The notes under the pieces were generated by a model. It was not told the DNA's origin. It worked only from the letters and a program-made list of their open reading frames with translations, and did not search any database. Below, piece by piece: positions 9,131-18,727 of a stretch of 64,000 bases of DNA. Position numbers and translations under genes: made by a program. Source of the stretch: a bacterium (lineage in GTDB: Bacteria; Gemmatimonadota; Gemmatimonadetes; Longimicrobiales; RSA9); contig QGVH01000022.1 of NCBI GenBank assembly GCA_003242735.1, forward strand, positions 1-64,000, given 5' to 3'. The number at the start of each line of letters is the position of its first letter. Within the stretch, counting starts at the first letter, position 1.

Positions 9131-11599
9131 TCAGGCGGCGCGGCGCTCGGGAAGCGGCGAGCCGACCAGGCCGCCGGCCTCCGCCCGCAGCCGGAGCCAG
9201 GCCTCCACGAAGTCCTGGAGACGCGCGGCCACCGCGTCGTGCACTTCCGCGGCCGGGCGGCGGAACAGCAGCTCGATCGCGTCATCCACGTGGTCCACCG
9301 TGTAGACGTGGAACTCGCCACGGCTGGCCGCGGCGACGACCTCCGGGCGGAGCACGAGATGCGGCGCGTTCCGGGCAGGGACCGTGACGCCCTGCTCGCC
9401 GGTCAGCCCCTGGATGCGGCACGCGTGGAAGAAGCCCTCGACCTTCTCGGACACGCCGCCCACCGGCTGCGCGTTGCCGTGCTGGTCCACGGAACCCGTC
9501 ACGGCCAGGTCCTGACGGACCGGCAGTCCCGAGACGGCGGAGAGCAGGGCGATCAGCTCGGCCATGCTCGCGCTGTCGCCTTCCACGGCCTCGTAGACCT
9601 GCTCGAAGGCGAGACTCGCGGTGAGCGCCAGCGGGCGATCGCCGCCGTAGCGCCGGTTCAGGTACCCGCTCAGGATGAGCACGGCCTTGCTGTGGATCGG
9701 GCCACCCAGCGTAGACTCGCGCTCGATGTCCACGACGCCGCGTGCGCCCATGGCGACGGACGCCGTGACCCGGACGGGCCGGGCGAACGCGTAGTCGCCG
9801 ACCTCGATCACGGACAGACCGTTCACCTGTCCCACCGCCTCGCCCCGGGTCGCGACCAGCAACGCGCCCGTCTCGATGAGGCGATGCAGCTCCTCCTCCA
9901 GGCGGTTCGCGCGACGGATGCGCGCCCGGATCGCCGCCTCCACGTTCTCGCGGGTGACGGTCGCCGCCGCCACGCGGCCGTCGCCCTCGGCGGGAGCGTC
10001 ACGCGCCTCACCGTTGTCCGCGGCCCGCGGCACGCCGTTGCCGCCGGCCTGGTGCGCGGCCTCGCGGACGAGGTCCGCGATCAGCGCGAGCCGCGCAGTG
10101 AGCCGCGTCTGATCGCCCGCCAGCCGGGACGCGTACTCGATGAGCGCGCCCACGGCGTCGGCGTCGAACGGCGGCAGGCCTTCGGCGTGGCACCGCGAGG
10201 CGACGAAGCGCGCGAACTCCCGCTCGCTCTCCGTGCTGCGCGCGAGGGTCGGCGAGAAGTCCGCCTTGACCTTGAAGATCCGGTCGAAGTCCGGGTCCAG
10301 GGCGGAGAGCAGGGCGTGGAGGATCGGCGGGCCGATCAGGACGACCTTGACGTCAATGGGAACGGGCTCCGGCTCGAGCGAGACGGTGCTCACCAACCCG
10401 AGCTCCGCGCCGGGTTCCTCGAGCCGCACCTCGCCCTGGCGCAACGCGCGTTTCAACGCATCCCACGCCAGCGGCCGGCGCAGCACCTCCAACGCGTCCA
10501 CCACGAGGTAGCCGCCGTTCGCGGCGAGCAGCGCGCCCGCGCGGATCATCAGGAAATCCGTGACCAGCGCGCCCTGCACCACGCGGTGCTCGATGCGGCC
10601 GTTCAGCCGGGAAAAGCTGGGATTGGGCTCGACGATGACCGGCGCGCCGCGATCGTCCGCCTCGTGCGCCACGATGACGTTGACCATGTAACGGCGCTGG
10701 AACTCCTCGGTCGCCATGGCCTGCGCCAGCGCGGCGGGCTCGGCTTCCGCCGTGATGGTCAGCTTGCCGATCAGTTCGAGCAGGTCCGCTTCCGCGGCGT
10801 CCAGGAACGTACGAACCTGCGGGAGGGAACCGTAGCGCGCCCGGAGCACGCCGAACAGGTGCGCGGCCGCCCGGCCCGCGGTCCGGCGGTTCAGCTCGCG
10901 CAGCGCACGCTGCGCCTCGGTCATTGCCTCGGCCAGCTTGGGCAGCGCCTCCTCGAACAGCGCCTGGACCTCGCGACGGGCCTCCTCGTACTCCTCCCGC
11001 TGCTCCGCCGGCAGCGCGCTCAACTGTTCGTCCGTCAGCAGGTGGCCGTCCCGGCGCGGCGCGAGCAGGATGCCCTGGGGCGACTGCACGACCGCGAGGT
11101 CGTGCCGCTCCGCCGCCTCTTCCGCGCTCTCGAACAACTCGGCGCGCCGCTGCTCGAGCCTCTCCAGGATCGCGGTGCGCTGGGCGCGGTACTCGTCGCT
11201 GCCGAAGACCCGCGGTAGTTCCGCGGCGAGCTGCGCGGCCAACCCCTCCATGTCTTCGGCGAGCCGACGGCCGACGCCTGGCGGCACGCGGAGCAGCCGC
11301 GGCCGGCGCGGGTCCGCGAAGTTGTTCACGTAGCACAGGTCGTCCGGCACCGGGCGGCCCGCCGCGTGCTGCCGCACCGCCTCCAGCGCCGCTGCGCGCC
11401 GACCCGTGCCGTCCTCGCCCACCACGAAGATGTTGAACCCGGCCGAGTCGACGTCGAGCCCGAACGCCAGCGCCTCGAGCGGACGCTCCTGGCCGGGAAG
11501 CCGCGCCAGCGGCTCGATCTCCGCCGTGGTGGCGAAGTCCAGCGCGGCCGGGTCGGCAGGCCGGTGCAGGGCTTCCGGGGGCAGTCGGGTCGCGCTCAC
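9131..11599 (-). CDS. Lon-family ATP-dependent protease (LonB/YcbZ-like)
   Basis: An 822-residue protein of the Lon-like family with an AAA module and a C-terminal serine/lysine protease domain. The protease dyad is visible: S676 in E-G-D-S-A-S-M-A-E and K719 in G-G-V-S-E-K-V-E-G. The N-terminal P-loop reads G-E-D-G-T-G-R-R, with Arg where a canonical Walker A has Lys. The long helical middle region (about residues 130-290) is typical of the AAA_32 subgroup rather than LonA, which carries a LAN domain. Translation starts at GTG 11599. The role is likely degradation of damaged or specific proteins in the cytosol. Confidence 0.9.
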   Translation of the reverse strand: MSATRLPPEALHRPADPAALDFATTAEIEPLARLPGQERPLEALAFGLDVDSAGFNIFVVGEDGTGRRAAALEAVRQHAAGRPVPDDLCYVNNFADPRRPRLLRVPPGVGRRLAEDMEGLAAQLAAELPRVFGSDEYRAQRTAILERLEQRRAELFESAEEAAERHDLAVVQSPQGILLAPRRDGHLLTDEQLSALPAEQREEYEEARREVQALFEEALPKLAEAMTEAQRALRELNRRTAGRAAAHLFGVLRARYGSLPQVRTFLDAAEADLLELIGKLTITAEAEPAALAQAMATEEFQRRYMVNVIVAHEADDRGAPVIVEPNPSFSRLNGRIEHRVVQGALVTDFLMIRAGALLAANGGYLVVDALEVLRRPLAWDALKRALRQGEVRLEEPGAELGLVSTVSLEPEPVPIDVKVVLIGPPILHALLSALDPDFDRIFKVKADFSPTLARSTESEREFARFVASRCHAEGLPPFDADAVGALIEYASRLAGDQTRLTARLALIADLVREAAHQAGGNGVPRAADNGEARDAPAEGDGRVAAATVTRENVEAAIRARIRRANRLEEELHRLIETGALLVATRGEAVGQVNGLSVIEVGDYAFARPVRVTASVAMGARGVVDIERESTLGGPIHSKAVLILSGYLNRRYGGDRPLALTASLAFEQVYEAVEGDSASMAELIALLSAVSGLPVRQDLAVTGSVDQHGNAQPVGGVSEKVEGFFHACRIQGLTGEQGVTVPARNAPHLVLRPEVVAAASRGEFHVYTVDHVDDAIELLFRRPAAEVHDAVAARLQDFVEAWLRLRAEAGGLVGSPLPERRAA

Positions 11600-11668
11600 G
11601 GTGCCACCACCGGTGCAACAATCAAACCATGCCGCTCCTCGCTCGCGCCCCCGGCCTCGCCCGGCCCG

Positions 11669-12730
11669 TCAGGACCTCCGCGAGACCTGCTGCTCCGCCG
11701 GTCCACCGAGCTGGTTGTTGCGCCGCGCCGCGCGGGCCATGAGGACGGTCAGCGGCGAGGGCAGGACGGCGGTGGAGAGGTCCACGCCGCGCACGTTCCG
11801 GTCCGTGCCGCCCTCCGCCGCAGGCAGCAGGCGACTCACCCGGCCCAGCAGCTTCGTCGTCGCGCCCGGGAACAGGTCATGGACCAGCCCCAGCAACCGC
11901 GCCTGCCACGTCAGCGTCACTTCCGCCTCGCCCCGTGCAACGGCCTCCACGATACGCCGCGCGGCGCGCGGCGCGCTCATGGCCGTCAACGGCGTCGCGG
12001 CGGCGACACTGAACCACGCGTACTCCTGGGCCGCCCGGCCCTTGAAGAACGCGTTGATGGGGGAGCCGGTCCGCATGAGCCCCGGCACGACGGTCGTGAC
12101 CGTGATGCCGGTTCCGGCCAGCTCCGAACGGAGCCCTTCCGAGAAGCCGCGCACCGCGAACTTGGCCGCGTCGTACGGCAGCAGGTGGGGCACGGCGACG
12201 ACGCCGCCGATGGACGCGATGTTGACGATGCGCCCCGCGCGGCGCCGCCGCATCTGCGGCAGCACGGCGAGCGTCGTATAGACGGTTCCCCAGAAGTTGA
12301 CCGCCATCGCCCGCTCGAAGTCGCCCACCGTCATCGACTCGAGCGGGCCGACCTGGATGACGCTCGCGTTGTTCACCAGGATGTCGATGCGACCGAAGCG
12401 GTCGGTGACGAGGCGCACCAGCGTCTCGACCTGTTCACGGTCGGCGACGTCGCAACGGAACGCGGTGACGCGCGCGCCTCGAGCCGCGAGCTCGTCCCGC
12501 GCGCGGGCGAGCTCCCGCTCATCGCGGGCGCAGATGGCGATGGAGCAGCCCTCACGCGCCAGCTCGCGGGCGATCAGCAGCCCGAGCCCGCGTGAGCCGC
12601 CCGTGATCAGCGCGACCTCGCCCGTGAGGGTGCCACGGGGCCGCGTTGCCGCCCGCCACGCGGCGTGCGCCAGCACGCCTGCCGCAGCGAGCCCCACGAT
12701 CCGCGCCGCCCGTGAACGAGCTCCAGCCAT
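11669..12730 (-). CDS. Short-chain dehydrogenase/reductase with N-terminal anchor
   Basis: An NAD(P)-dependent oxidoreductase of the classical SDR fold. After a basic, hydrophobic N-terminal segment (about residues 8-27, possibly a membrane anchor) come T-G-G-S-R-G-L-G (cofactor loop), the N-N-A-S motif, N-I-A-S-I-G-G and Y-D-A-A-K, the catalytic Tyr/Lys pair. About 80 extra C-terminal residues form a tail beyond the core fold. The substrate cannot be read from the sequence. ATG 12730 has GGGAGGTG upstream. Confidence 0.9.
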   Translation of the reverse strand: MAGARSRAARIVGLAAAGVLAHAAWRAATRPRGTLTGEVALITGGSRGLGLLIARELAREGCSIAICARDERELARARDELAARGARVTAFRCDVADREQVETLVRLVTDRFGRIDILVNNASVIQVGPLESMTVGDFERAMAVNFWGTVYTTLAVLPQMRRRRAGRIVNIASIGGVVAVPHLLPYDAAKFAVRGFSEGLRSELAGTGITVTTVVPGLMRTGSPINAFFKGRAAQEYAWFSVAAATPLTAMSAPRAARRIVEAVARGEAEVTLTWQARLLGLVHDLFPGATTKLLGRVSRLLPAAEGGTDRNVRGVDLSTAVLPSPLTVLMARAARRNNQLGGPAEQQVSRRS

Positions 12731-12886
12731 CCCACACCTCCCACACCGACGGTCCCGGGCGCGCAGGAGCGCGCTCCTCTCTCACCGTCGGGAGCACACC
12801 ACGGACCAGCGCCGAGCGGGGATCGTTGCGAGCCCGCGCCTCCCGCGGCGGCGCGGGCGCGGCCCCTCGCCACCGCCTTCCGTCAC

Positions 12887-13855
12887 TCACGCGCCGCGCG
12901 CGAGCAGCGCGCCGGTGAACAGCGCGTACCCGGCGAGCAGGAGGGCGCCTTCGATCCTCCCGATGCGCAGCCCCGTGGCGAGGATGGGAGCGAGCAGGAT
13001 GCTCACCGCGAGCATCACCGGGAGCTCGAGCCGGAAGAGCCCCGGGTTCATGGCGAGCGGGCTCACCAGGCCCGCCAGCCCGAGAATGCCCAGGATGTTG
13101 AAGATGTTGGAGCCGACGACGTTGCCGACCGCGATGTCGGCCTCGTCCCGCCACACGGCGAGCAGCGATGTGGCCAGCTCCGGCAGCGACGTGCCGACCG
13201 CGACGACCGTGACCCCGATCACCAGCTCCGAGACGCCGAGCGTCCGCGCGAAGACGAGCGACGCGTCCACGAGCAGCCGTGCGCCGATGGACAGGGCGGT
13301 GAGCCCCACGACGATCAGCAGCACGTCCCTGGCGCGGCCACGGCCGTCCGGGGCCAGCGCCTCGGCGCTTTCGAAACGTTCGAACTCCTGCTTGATCGCC
13401 ACGGCTTCGCGGCGCGCGCCCCGGAGCACGAACGCGACGTAGGCGAACAGCCCAGCCAGGAGCAGCGCCGCGTCCGGACGGCTCACCGTCCCGTCCAGCC
13501 CCAGGACCGCGAGGGCGACACCGGCGGCGATCATGATCGGCGTTTCGCGCACGATCAGACGCATCTGCGCGCGCAACGGACGCAGTATCGCGGCGAGTCC
13601 CAGGATCAGGGCGATGTTGAGGATGTTCGACCCCACCACGTTGCCCACGGCGACGTCGGCCTGGCCGCGCGCGGCGGCAAAGACGCTGACCACCAGCTCC
13701 GGCGACGAAGTGCCGAACGCGACGATGGTGAGCCCGACCACCAGCGGGCTCACGCCGACGCGACGCGCCAGGCGCGCCGCTCCGCGGACGAGCCACTCGG
13801 CGCCGAAGTACAGGGCAACGAGGCCCAGCAGGAACAGGAAGACGTGGAGGATCAT
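12887..13855 (-). CDS. Calcium/sodium antiporter (CaCA family, YrbG-like)
   Basis: A 322-residue inner-membrane cation exchanger. It shows the two internally repeated alpha motifs, each with G-T-S-x-P-E (F-G-T-S-S-P-E-L near residue 47; V-G-T-S-L-P-E-L in the second half) followed by G-N-V-V-G-S-N-I. These bind Na+/Ca2+. About ten membrane helices are split by a charged cytosolic loop (E-F-E-R-F-E-S region). The frame is open to 14059, but ATG 13855 directly precedes the first helix; the upstream codons are Arg-rich and look non-coding. It is divergent from mutS. Confidence 0.93.
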   Translation of the reverse strand: MILHVFLFLLGLVALYFGAEWLVRGAARLARRVGVSPLVVGLTIVAFGTSSPELVVSVFAAARGQADVAVGNVVGSNILNIALILGLAAILRPLRAQMRLIVRETPIMIAAGVALAVLGLDGTVSRPDAALLLAGLFAYVAFVLRGARREAVAIKQEFERFESAEALAPDGRGRARDVLLIVVGLTALSIGARLLVDASLVFARTLGVSELVIGVTVVAVGTSLPELATSLLAVWRDEADIAVGNVVGSNIFNILGILGLAGLVSPLAMNPGLFRLELPVMLAVSILLAPILATGLRIGRIEGALLLAGYALFTGALLARGA

Positions 13856-13976
13856 GGGACGCCAAGCTACGGCGTGGGGCCCCGGCGGCGCGAGGGGGCG
13901 GTGCGGTTCTCCCGCGCCGTTCCCCCGACGCCGCCGCGAGATCGCGCGCGATAGGGGGCGCGGCCGGCGCGGTCGG

Positions 13977-14005
13977 TTGCCGCGAGCCGTCGTCGGCGCT
14001 ATCCT
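13977..14005 (+). promoter_or_regulatory. mutS promoter
   Basis: TTGCCG (13977-13982), a 17-base spacer and TATCCT (14000-14005) form a clear sigma-70-type promoter 54 bases before the mutS start. The same -10 hexamer recurs at other genes in this window. Confidence 0.65.
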
Positions 14006-14058
14006 AGCCCCACGCCGGCAAAGCCGGCGCCGATCCCGTTGCTTCCAGCGTTTCCGCA

Positions 14059-16758
14059 ATGCCGAAGCAGGACGACACCCCGCTCATGCAGCAGTGGCGC
14101 GAGGCGAAGTCGCGCCACCCGGATGCGATCCTGTTCTTCCGCGTCGGAGACTTCTACGAGATGTTCTACGAGGACGCGGAGGAGGGCGCGCGGCTGCTGG
14201 GCCTGACCCTGACGACGCGGAACAACGGCGGTGCGTCGGATGTGCCCCTGGCGGGCGTGCCCGCGCGCGCGCGTGACGAATACGTCCAGCGTCTGCTCCG
14301 CCTCGGCCGTCGGGTGGCGATCTGCGAGCAGGTCGAAGACCCGGCCGAGGCGAAAGGCATCGTACGGCGCGAGGTCGTCGAGACCGTCACGCCCGGCGTC
14401 GTTCTGGCGGACGCGCTCCTCAGCGAGCGGCGGAACAACTACGTGGCAGCCCTCTGTCGAGCGCCGGCGGGCAAGGGCGGAGGCGAGGGGGCGGGCGCTC
14501 CGGGGTTCGGTCCGGAGGGCGATGCGGTCCCCTACGCCCTCGCCGTCGCCGACATCTCGACCGGCGAGCTCGTCGCACTGTACGTCGCGCCCGCTGCGCT
14601 CGAGGCGGAGCTGGCGCGCTTCGAACCGGCCGAGCTGGTGCTGCCGGCGAGCTGGGAAGGGCGCGCCCTGCCGGGAGCCGGCCGCGCCGTCATCACCACG
14701 CGGCCCGACTGGCTCTTCGACCGTGCGACGGCGGAGGACGAGTTGCGCCGGCGCTTCCGCGTGCACACCCTCGACGGGTTCTCGTTCCAGGAGGGCGACG
14801 ACGGGCTGGTCATGGCGCTCGGCGCGCTCGTCGCCTACCTCGCGGAGGTCCAGCCCGCGGGGATCGCGCACCTGCGGCCGCCGCGCATCGAGCGGCCCGG
14901 CCGGGTCATGGCGCTGGATGCGATGACGCGCCGCAACCTCGAGCTGGTCGAGCCGCTGCGCCCTGACCTGGCGGGCGGCAACACGCGCGCGCACACGCTG
15001 CTCGACGTCATCGACGAGACCGTCACCGCGATGGGGGCGCGGCTGCTCCGGCGCTGGGTGCTCGCGCCGCTCATCGTGGCCGAGGAGATCTGGGAGCGCC
15101 AGGCAGCGGTCGCCGCGCTCGTCGAGGACCCGGCGCTCCGCCGCGCGCTCCGCGCCGAGCTCGCCCAGATCCGCGACCTGGAGCGCCTCGCGGGCAAGGC
15201 CGCGGCGGGGCGCATCACCCCCCGCGAGTTGCGGGCGCTCGGCACCTCGCTCGAGCACCTGCCGCGGATCAAGGACGCGCTGTTGGAGAAACTCGATGAC
15301 GCGCTGACCCGGACCGGCGCGACGCTGCTGGCCTCCCTCGCCCGGGACATGGACACGCTGGACGATGTCCGCGAAACCATCGCGCGCGCACTGGCCGACG
15401 ATCCGCCCGCCACCCTCGCCGATGGAGGCGTCATCCGCCCGGGCTACAACGCCGAGCTGGACGAGCTCCGCGACGCCCGCGACGGCGGCAAGCAGTTCAT
15501 CGCGTCGCTCCAGGCGCGGGAGCGGGAGCGCACCGGCATCGCGTCGCTCAAGGTCGGCTACAACAAGGTCTTCGGTTACTACCTGGAAGTGACGCGGGCC
15601 AACCTGGACCGGGTCCCGCCCGACTACGAGCGCAAGCAGACCCTCGCCAACGGCGAGCGCTACGTCACGCCCGAGCTGAAGGAGTGGGAGGCCAAGGTGC
15701 TCGGCGCCGAGGAACGGATCGCCGAGCTCGAGGCTCGCCTGTTCGGCGAGCTGCGCCGCGAGGTCGCCGGGCACGTGGCCCGGATCCAGGACGCCGCCAG
15801 CCGCATCGCGACGTTGGACGTGCTGGCCGCCCTCGCGCACGTCGCGGAGCGCCGCGGCTACGTGCGCCCGGAGGTGCACACGGGCTACCGACTCGAGATC
15901 CGCGGCGGGCGGCACCCCGTCGTCGAGACCATGATGCCGCGCGAGGAGTTCATCCCCAACGACATCGTGCTGGACGAGGACGCGCGCATCATGATCCTCA
16001 CCGGGCCGAACATGGCGGGGAAGAGCACGCTGCTGCGGCAGGTCGGGCTCATCCAGTTGCTGGCCCAGATCGGCTCGTTCGTGCCCGCGGATGCCGCGCG
16101 GCTGCCGGTCGTGGACCGCATCTTCACCCGCGTCGGCGCGTCCGACAACCTGGTGCACGGCCAGTCCACGTTCATGGTCGAGATGAGTGAGACGGCGGCG
16201 ATCCTCAACGCCGCGACGCCCCACTCCCTCGTCCTGCTCGACGAGATCGGCCGCGGAACCGCGACGTACGACGGCGTCAGCATCGCCTGGGCGGTGACCG
16301 AGTACCTGCACGACGTGGTCGGCGCGCGGACGATCTTCGCCACGCACTACCACGAACTCACGCAGCTCGCGGAGCTCCTGCCCGCGGTGTTCAACTGCAA
16401 CGTCGCGGTGCGCGAAGCGGGCGAGGACATCGTGTTCCTGCGCCGCCTCGAGCCCGGCGCGGCCGACCGCTCGTACGGGATCCAGGTCGGCCGGCTCGCC
16501 GGCCTGCCCAACGCGGTGGTCCAGCGCGCGCGGGAGATCCTGCGGGAGCTCGAGGGCACGCACGCCGTTGCGGCCCGCGCGCCCGCTCCCCGGGGGGAGC
16601 GCAGCAGCGCGTCGCGCGAGCAGCTCTCGCTGTTTCCACCGGAGCACCCCGCACTCGTGCGGCTGCGGCGTCTCCAGATCGAGCAGCTCACGCCGCTCCA
16701 GGCCATGAACGTGCTCGCGGAGATCCAGAGCATGGTCCGGGATGAACCGGCGGCGTAG
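14059..16758 (+). CDS. mutS: DNA mismatch repair protein MutS
   Basis: MutS recognises mismatches and starts mismatch repair. At 899 residues it is full length. The mismatch-binding F-Y-E is in D-F-Y-E-M-F-Y-E-D near residue 33; the ATPase domain has Walker A G-P-N-M-A-G-K-S-T near residue 650, then L-L-D-E-I-G-R-G-T (Walker B) and T-H-Y-H-E-L. The C-terminal helix-turn-helix region precedes the end. No mutL is nearby. The upstream region carries a good promoter; the next gene starts 61 bases downstream. Confidence 0.97.
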   Translation: MPKQDDTPLMQQWREAKSRHPDAILFFRVGDFYEMFYEDAEEGARLLGLTLTTRNNGGASDVPLAGVPARARDEYVQRLLRLGRRVAICEQVEDPAEAKGIVRREVVETVTPGVVLADALLSERRNNYVAALCRAPAGKGGGEGAGAPGFGPEGDAVPYALAVADISTGELVALYVAPAALEAELARFEPAELVLPASWEGRALPGAGRAVITTRPDWLFDRATAEDELRRRFRVHTLDGFSFQEGDDGLVMALGALVAYLAEVQPAGIAHLRPPRIERPGRVMALDAMTRRNLELVEPLRPDLAGGNTRAHTLLDVIDETVTAMGARLLRRWVLAPLIVAEEIWERQAAVAALVEDPALRRALRAELAQIRDLERLAGKAAAGRITPRELRALGTSLEHLPRIKDALLEKLDDALTRTGATLLASLARDMDTLDDVRETIARALADDPPATLADGGVIRPGYNAELDELRDARDGGKQFIASLQARERERTGIASLKVGYNKVFGYYLEVTRANLDRVPPDYERKQTLANGERYVTPELKEWEAKVLGAEERIAELEARLFGELRREVAGHVARIQDAASRIATLDVLAALAHVAERRGYVRPEVHTGYRLEIRGGRHPVVETMMPREEFIPNDIVLDEDARIMILTGPNMAGKSTLLRQVGLIQLLAQIGSFVPADAARLPVVDRIFTRVGASDNLVHGQSTFMVEMSETAAILNAATPHSLVLLDEIGRGTATYDGVSIAWAVTEYLHDVVGARTIFATHYHELTQLAELLPAVFNCNVAVREAGEDIVFLRRLEPGAADRSYGIQVGRLAGLPNAVVQRAREILRELEGTHAVAARAPAPRGERSSASREQLSLFPPEHPALVRLRRLQIEQLTPLQAMNVLAEIQSMVRDEPAA

Positions 16759-16819
16759 TATCGAGCGGAACGGCGCGGCGCGGCCGGCGCCCGGTGCCGA
16801 ACGGAACGGAAGGAGTAGA

Positions 16820-17197
16820 ATGCGACGCACACGCCTTTTCTCGCTCGGCTTGCTCTTCCTGGTAGCGGGCTGTGCCGGCGATGAGCCCCTCCAGCAGCCG
16901 TCGCCGCTCTCCACCACCTCGCCGTTCGAGTATCCGATCGAGCTGTGGGACCGCGGCATCGAGGGCGAGACCGTCGTCCTCATCCACATCACCGCGATGG
17001 GAGAAGTGGACAGCGCGACGGTGTACCGTTCGAGCGGGTACCCGCAGTTCGATTCGGTGGCCGTGGCAGGCGCGTACCGGCTCCGGTTCACGCCCGGCCG
17101 CCGCGGCGACAAGCGCGTCCGCACCTGGGCCCGCCTGCCCGTGCGCTTCACGAAGGATGGCGGCGCCACCGCCGGGACAATGGAGACCGTACCATGA
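16820..17197 (+). CDS. TonB-C domain lipoprotein
   Basis: A 125-residue predicted lipoprotein: basic start, hydrophobic helix and lipobox L-V-A-G-C near residue 19. The remainder resembles a TonB family C-terminal domain: V-L-I-H-I-T-A-M-G-E-V-D-S-A, Y-P-Q-F-D-S-V-A-V-A-G-A-Y-R-L-R-F-T-P and a closing basic strand. It lacks the proline-rich linker and membrane anchor of a true TonB, so it may act as a periplasmic partner domain. ATG 16820 has AAGGAG upstream. Its stop overlaps the start of the cystathionine synthase gene (ATGA), which couples the two. Confidence 0.75.
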   Translation: MRRTRLFSLGLLFLVAGCAGDEPLQQPSPLSTTSPFEYPIELWDRGIEGETVVLIHITAMGEVDSATVYRSSGYPQFDSVAVAGAYRLRFTPGRRGDKRVRTWARLPVRFTKDGGATAGTMETVP

Positions 17198-18618
17198 GCG
17201 AGACCATCGTGCCGCAGACGCGGGCCGCAGCACCTGCCGCAGCGCCGCGCAACCTCACGCCGTACGAGTCGGTCCTCGACACCATCGGCTGGACACCGCT
17301 CATCCGGCTGCGCCGGGTCACGGATGGGGCGCGCACACCCGTCTACGGGAAGGCGGAGTTCTTCAACCCGGGCGGCTCGGTGAAAGACCGCATCGGCCTG
17401 GCGATCATCGAGGCGGCGGAACGCGAGGGACGGTTGAAGCCGGGCGGCGTCATTGTCGAGGGCACCAGCGGCAACACCGGCGTCGGGCTCGCCATCGCCG
17501 CCGCGCTCAAGGGTTACCGGTGCATCTTCACGATGCCCGACAAGATGAGCCAGGAGAAGGTGCGCCTGCTCAAGGCGTTCGGTGCCGAGGTCATCATCAC
17601 GCCGACCGCCGTGCCGCCCGACCATCCGGACAACTACGTGCAGGTCGCCAAGCGCATCGTCGCCGAGACGCCCGGCGCCATCCTCGCCGACCAGTTCTAC
17701 AACCCCGTCAACCCCGAGGCGCACTATCGGACGACCGGGCCGGAGCTCTGGGAGCAGACGGGCGGCCGCATCACCCACCTCGTCGGCTCCGCGGGCACGG
17801 GAGGCACGATCAGCGGGGCGGGGAAGTACCTCAAGGAGCGCAACCCGGCCATCCGGGTGATCGCCGGCGACCCCGAGGGCTCGATGCTCGCGCCGTACTT
17901 CCGCACCGGCGAGAAGGTCGAGACGCACCCGTACAAGGTCGAGGGCATCGGCAACGACAAGCTGCCGTCCACGCTGTGGCTGGACGTGATCGACGAGTAT
18001 CACACCCTGACGGACCGCGAGGCCTTCCACATGGCCCGCCGGCTCACCCGGGAAGAGGGGCTCTTCGTGGGCGGGTCCTCGGGGTTGATCGTCGCGCTCG
18101 CCGCACGTCTCGCCCGCCAGCTCGACGATCCGGACGCCCTGATCGTCGCCATCCTCCCCGACACGGGCGAGCGGTACCTCTCCAAGATCTACAACGACGA
18201 GTGGATGCGGGAGAACCGGCTGCTGGAGCCCGAGCGCCTCACCGCCGGCGACATGATCGAGCGCAAGGACGGGGGCGCGCCGCCGCTCGTGGCCGTCACG
18301 CCCGAGACGCTGGTGCGGGAGGCGCTGGCGCTGATCACCGCCCACGACATCTCGCAGCTCCCGGTGCTCGAGGGCCATGTCTGCGTCGGCTCCCTCTCCG
18401 AGGGCACGCTCATGGCGCGGGTCATCGAGGACCCGAGCACGCTGGACCGGCCGGTCGCGACGCTGATGGATGAGCCGTTCCCCGTCGTGGACGCGGACGT
18501 CGATCTCCCGCGCCTCGCCCGCTACCTCACGCGCCAGAACCCCGCAGTGCTCGTGCGTCGCGAGGGCCGCATCGTCGGCATCGTCACCCGCTACGACATG
18601 GTACGCTACCTCGTCTAG
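17194..18618 (+). CDS. cbs: Cystathionine beta-synthase (PLP) with CBS domain pair
   Basis: A pyridoxal-phosphate enzyme that joins homocysteine and serine to cystathionine in transsulfuration. It has 474 residues. K64 in G-G-S-V-K-D-R is the PLP lysine; E-G-T-S-G-N-T-G binds the substrate carboxylate and the G-S-A-G-T-G-G-T loop the phosphate. Residues about 345-474 form two CBS domains, typical of regulatory nucleotide or S-adenosylmethionine binding. O-acetylserine sulfhydrylase would lack this C-terminal pair. ATG 17194 overlaps the preceding stop. Confidence 0.92.
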   Translation: MSETIVPQTRAAAPAAAPRNLTPYESVLDTIGWTPLIRLRRVTDGARTPVYGKAEFFNPGGSVKDRIGLAIIEAAEREGRLKPGGVIVEGTSGNTGVGLAIAAALKGYRCIFTMPDKMSQEKVRLLKAFGAEVIITPTAVPPDHPDNYVQVAKRIVAETPGAILADQFYNPVNPEAHYRTTGPELWEQTGGRITHLVGSAGTGGTISGAGKYLKERNPAIRVIAGDPEGSMLAPYFRTGEKVETHPYKVEGIGNDKLPSTLWLDVIDEYHTLTDREAFHMARRLTREEGLFVGGSSGLIVALAARLARQLDDPDALIVAILPDTGERYLSKIYNDEWMRENRLLEPERLTAGDMIERKDGGAPPLVAVTPETLVREALALITAHDISQLPVLEGHVCVGSLSEGTLMARVIEDPSTLDRPVATLMDEPFPVVDADVDLPRLARYLTRQNPAVLVRREGRIVGIVTRYDMVRYLV

Positions 18619-18619
18619 T

Positions 18620-18654
18620 GGGCCAGGGCATGGGTGAGGTTGAAACCCTGGCCC
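18620..18654 (+). terminator. Hairpin after the cbs gene
   Basis: GGGCCAGGG (18620-18628) and CCCTGGCCC (18646-18654) form a perfect 9-bp stem with a 17-base loop right after the cystathionine synthase stop. No T-run follows, as is common in high-GC genomes. Confidence 0.6.
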
Positions 18655-18727
18655 CGTCGGGCCCGTAGGGCGGGGGACTCTCGCAGTGCAGAACCGTCTC
18701 CGTCAGGGGAACACGATCGGAAAGGAC

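Noticed and set aside
14166-14438. Short antisense frames within mutS, and many similar ones elsewhere
   Set aside because: They show codon-shadow composition only and no domain.
13999-18378. Very long open frame of 1459 codons antisense to mutS and the cystathionine synthase gene
   Set aside because: High GC makes stop codons rare in the opposite frames. The translation is Arg/Gly/Ala-rich without domains, and the sense genes are certain. The same holds for the long frames opposite fliD (9-3155), the receptor at 38341-41793 and dnaE2 (41840-45298).
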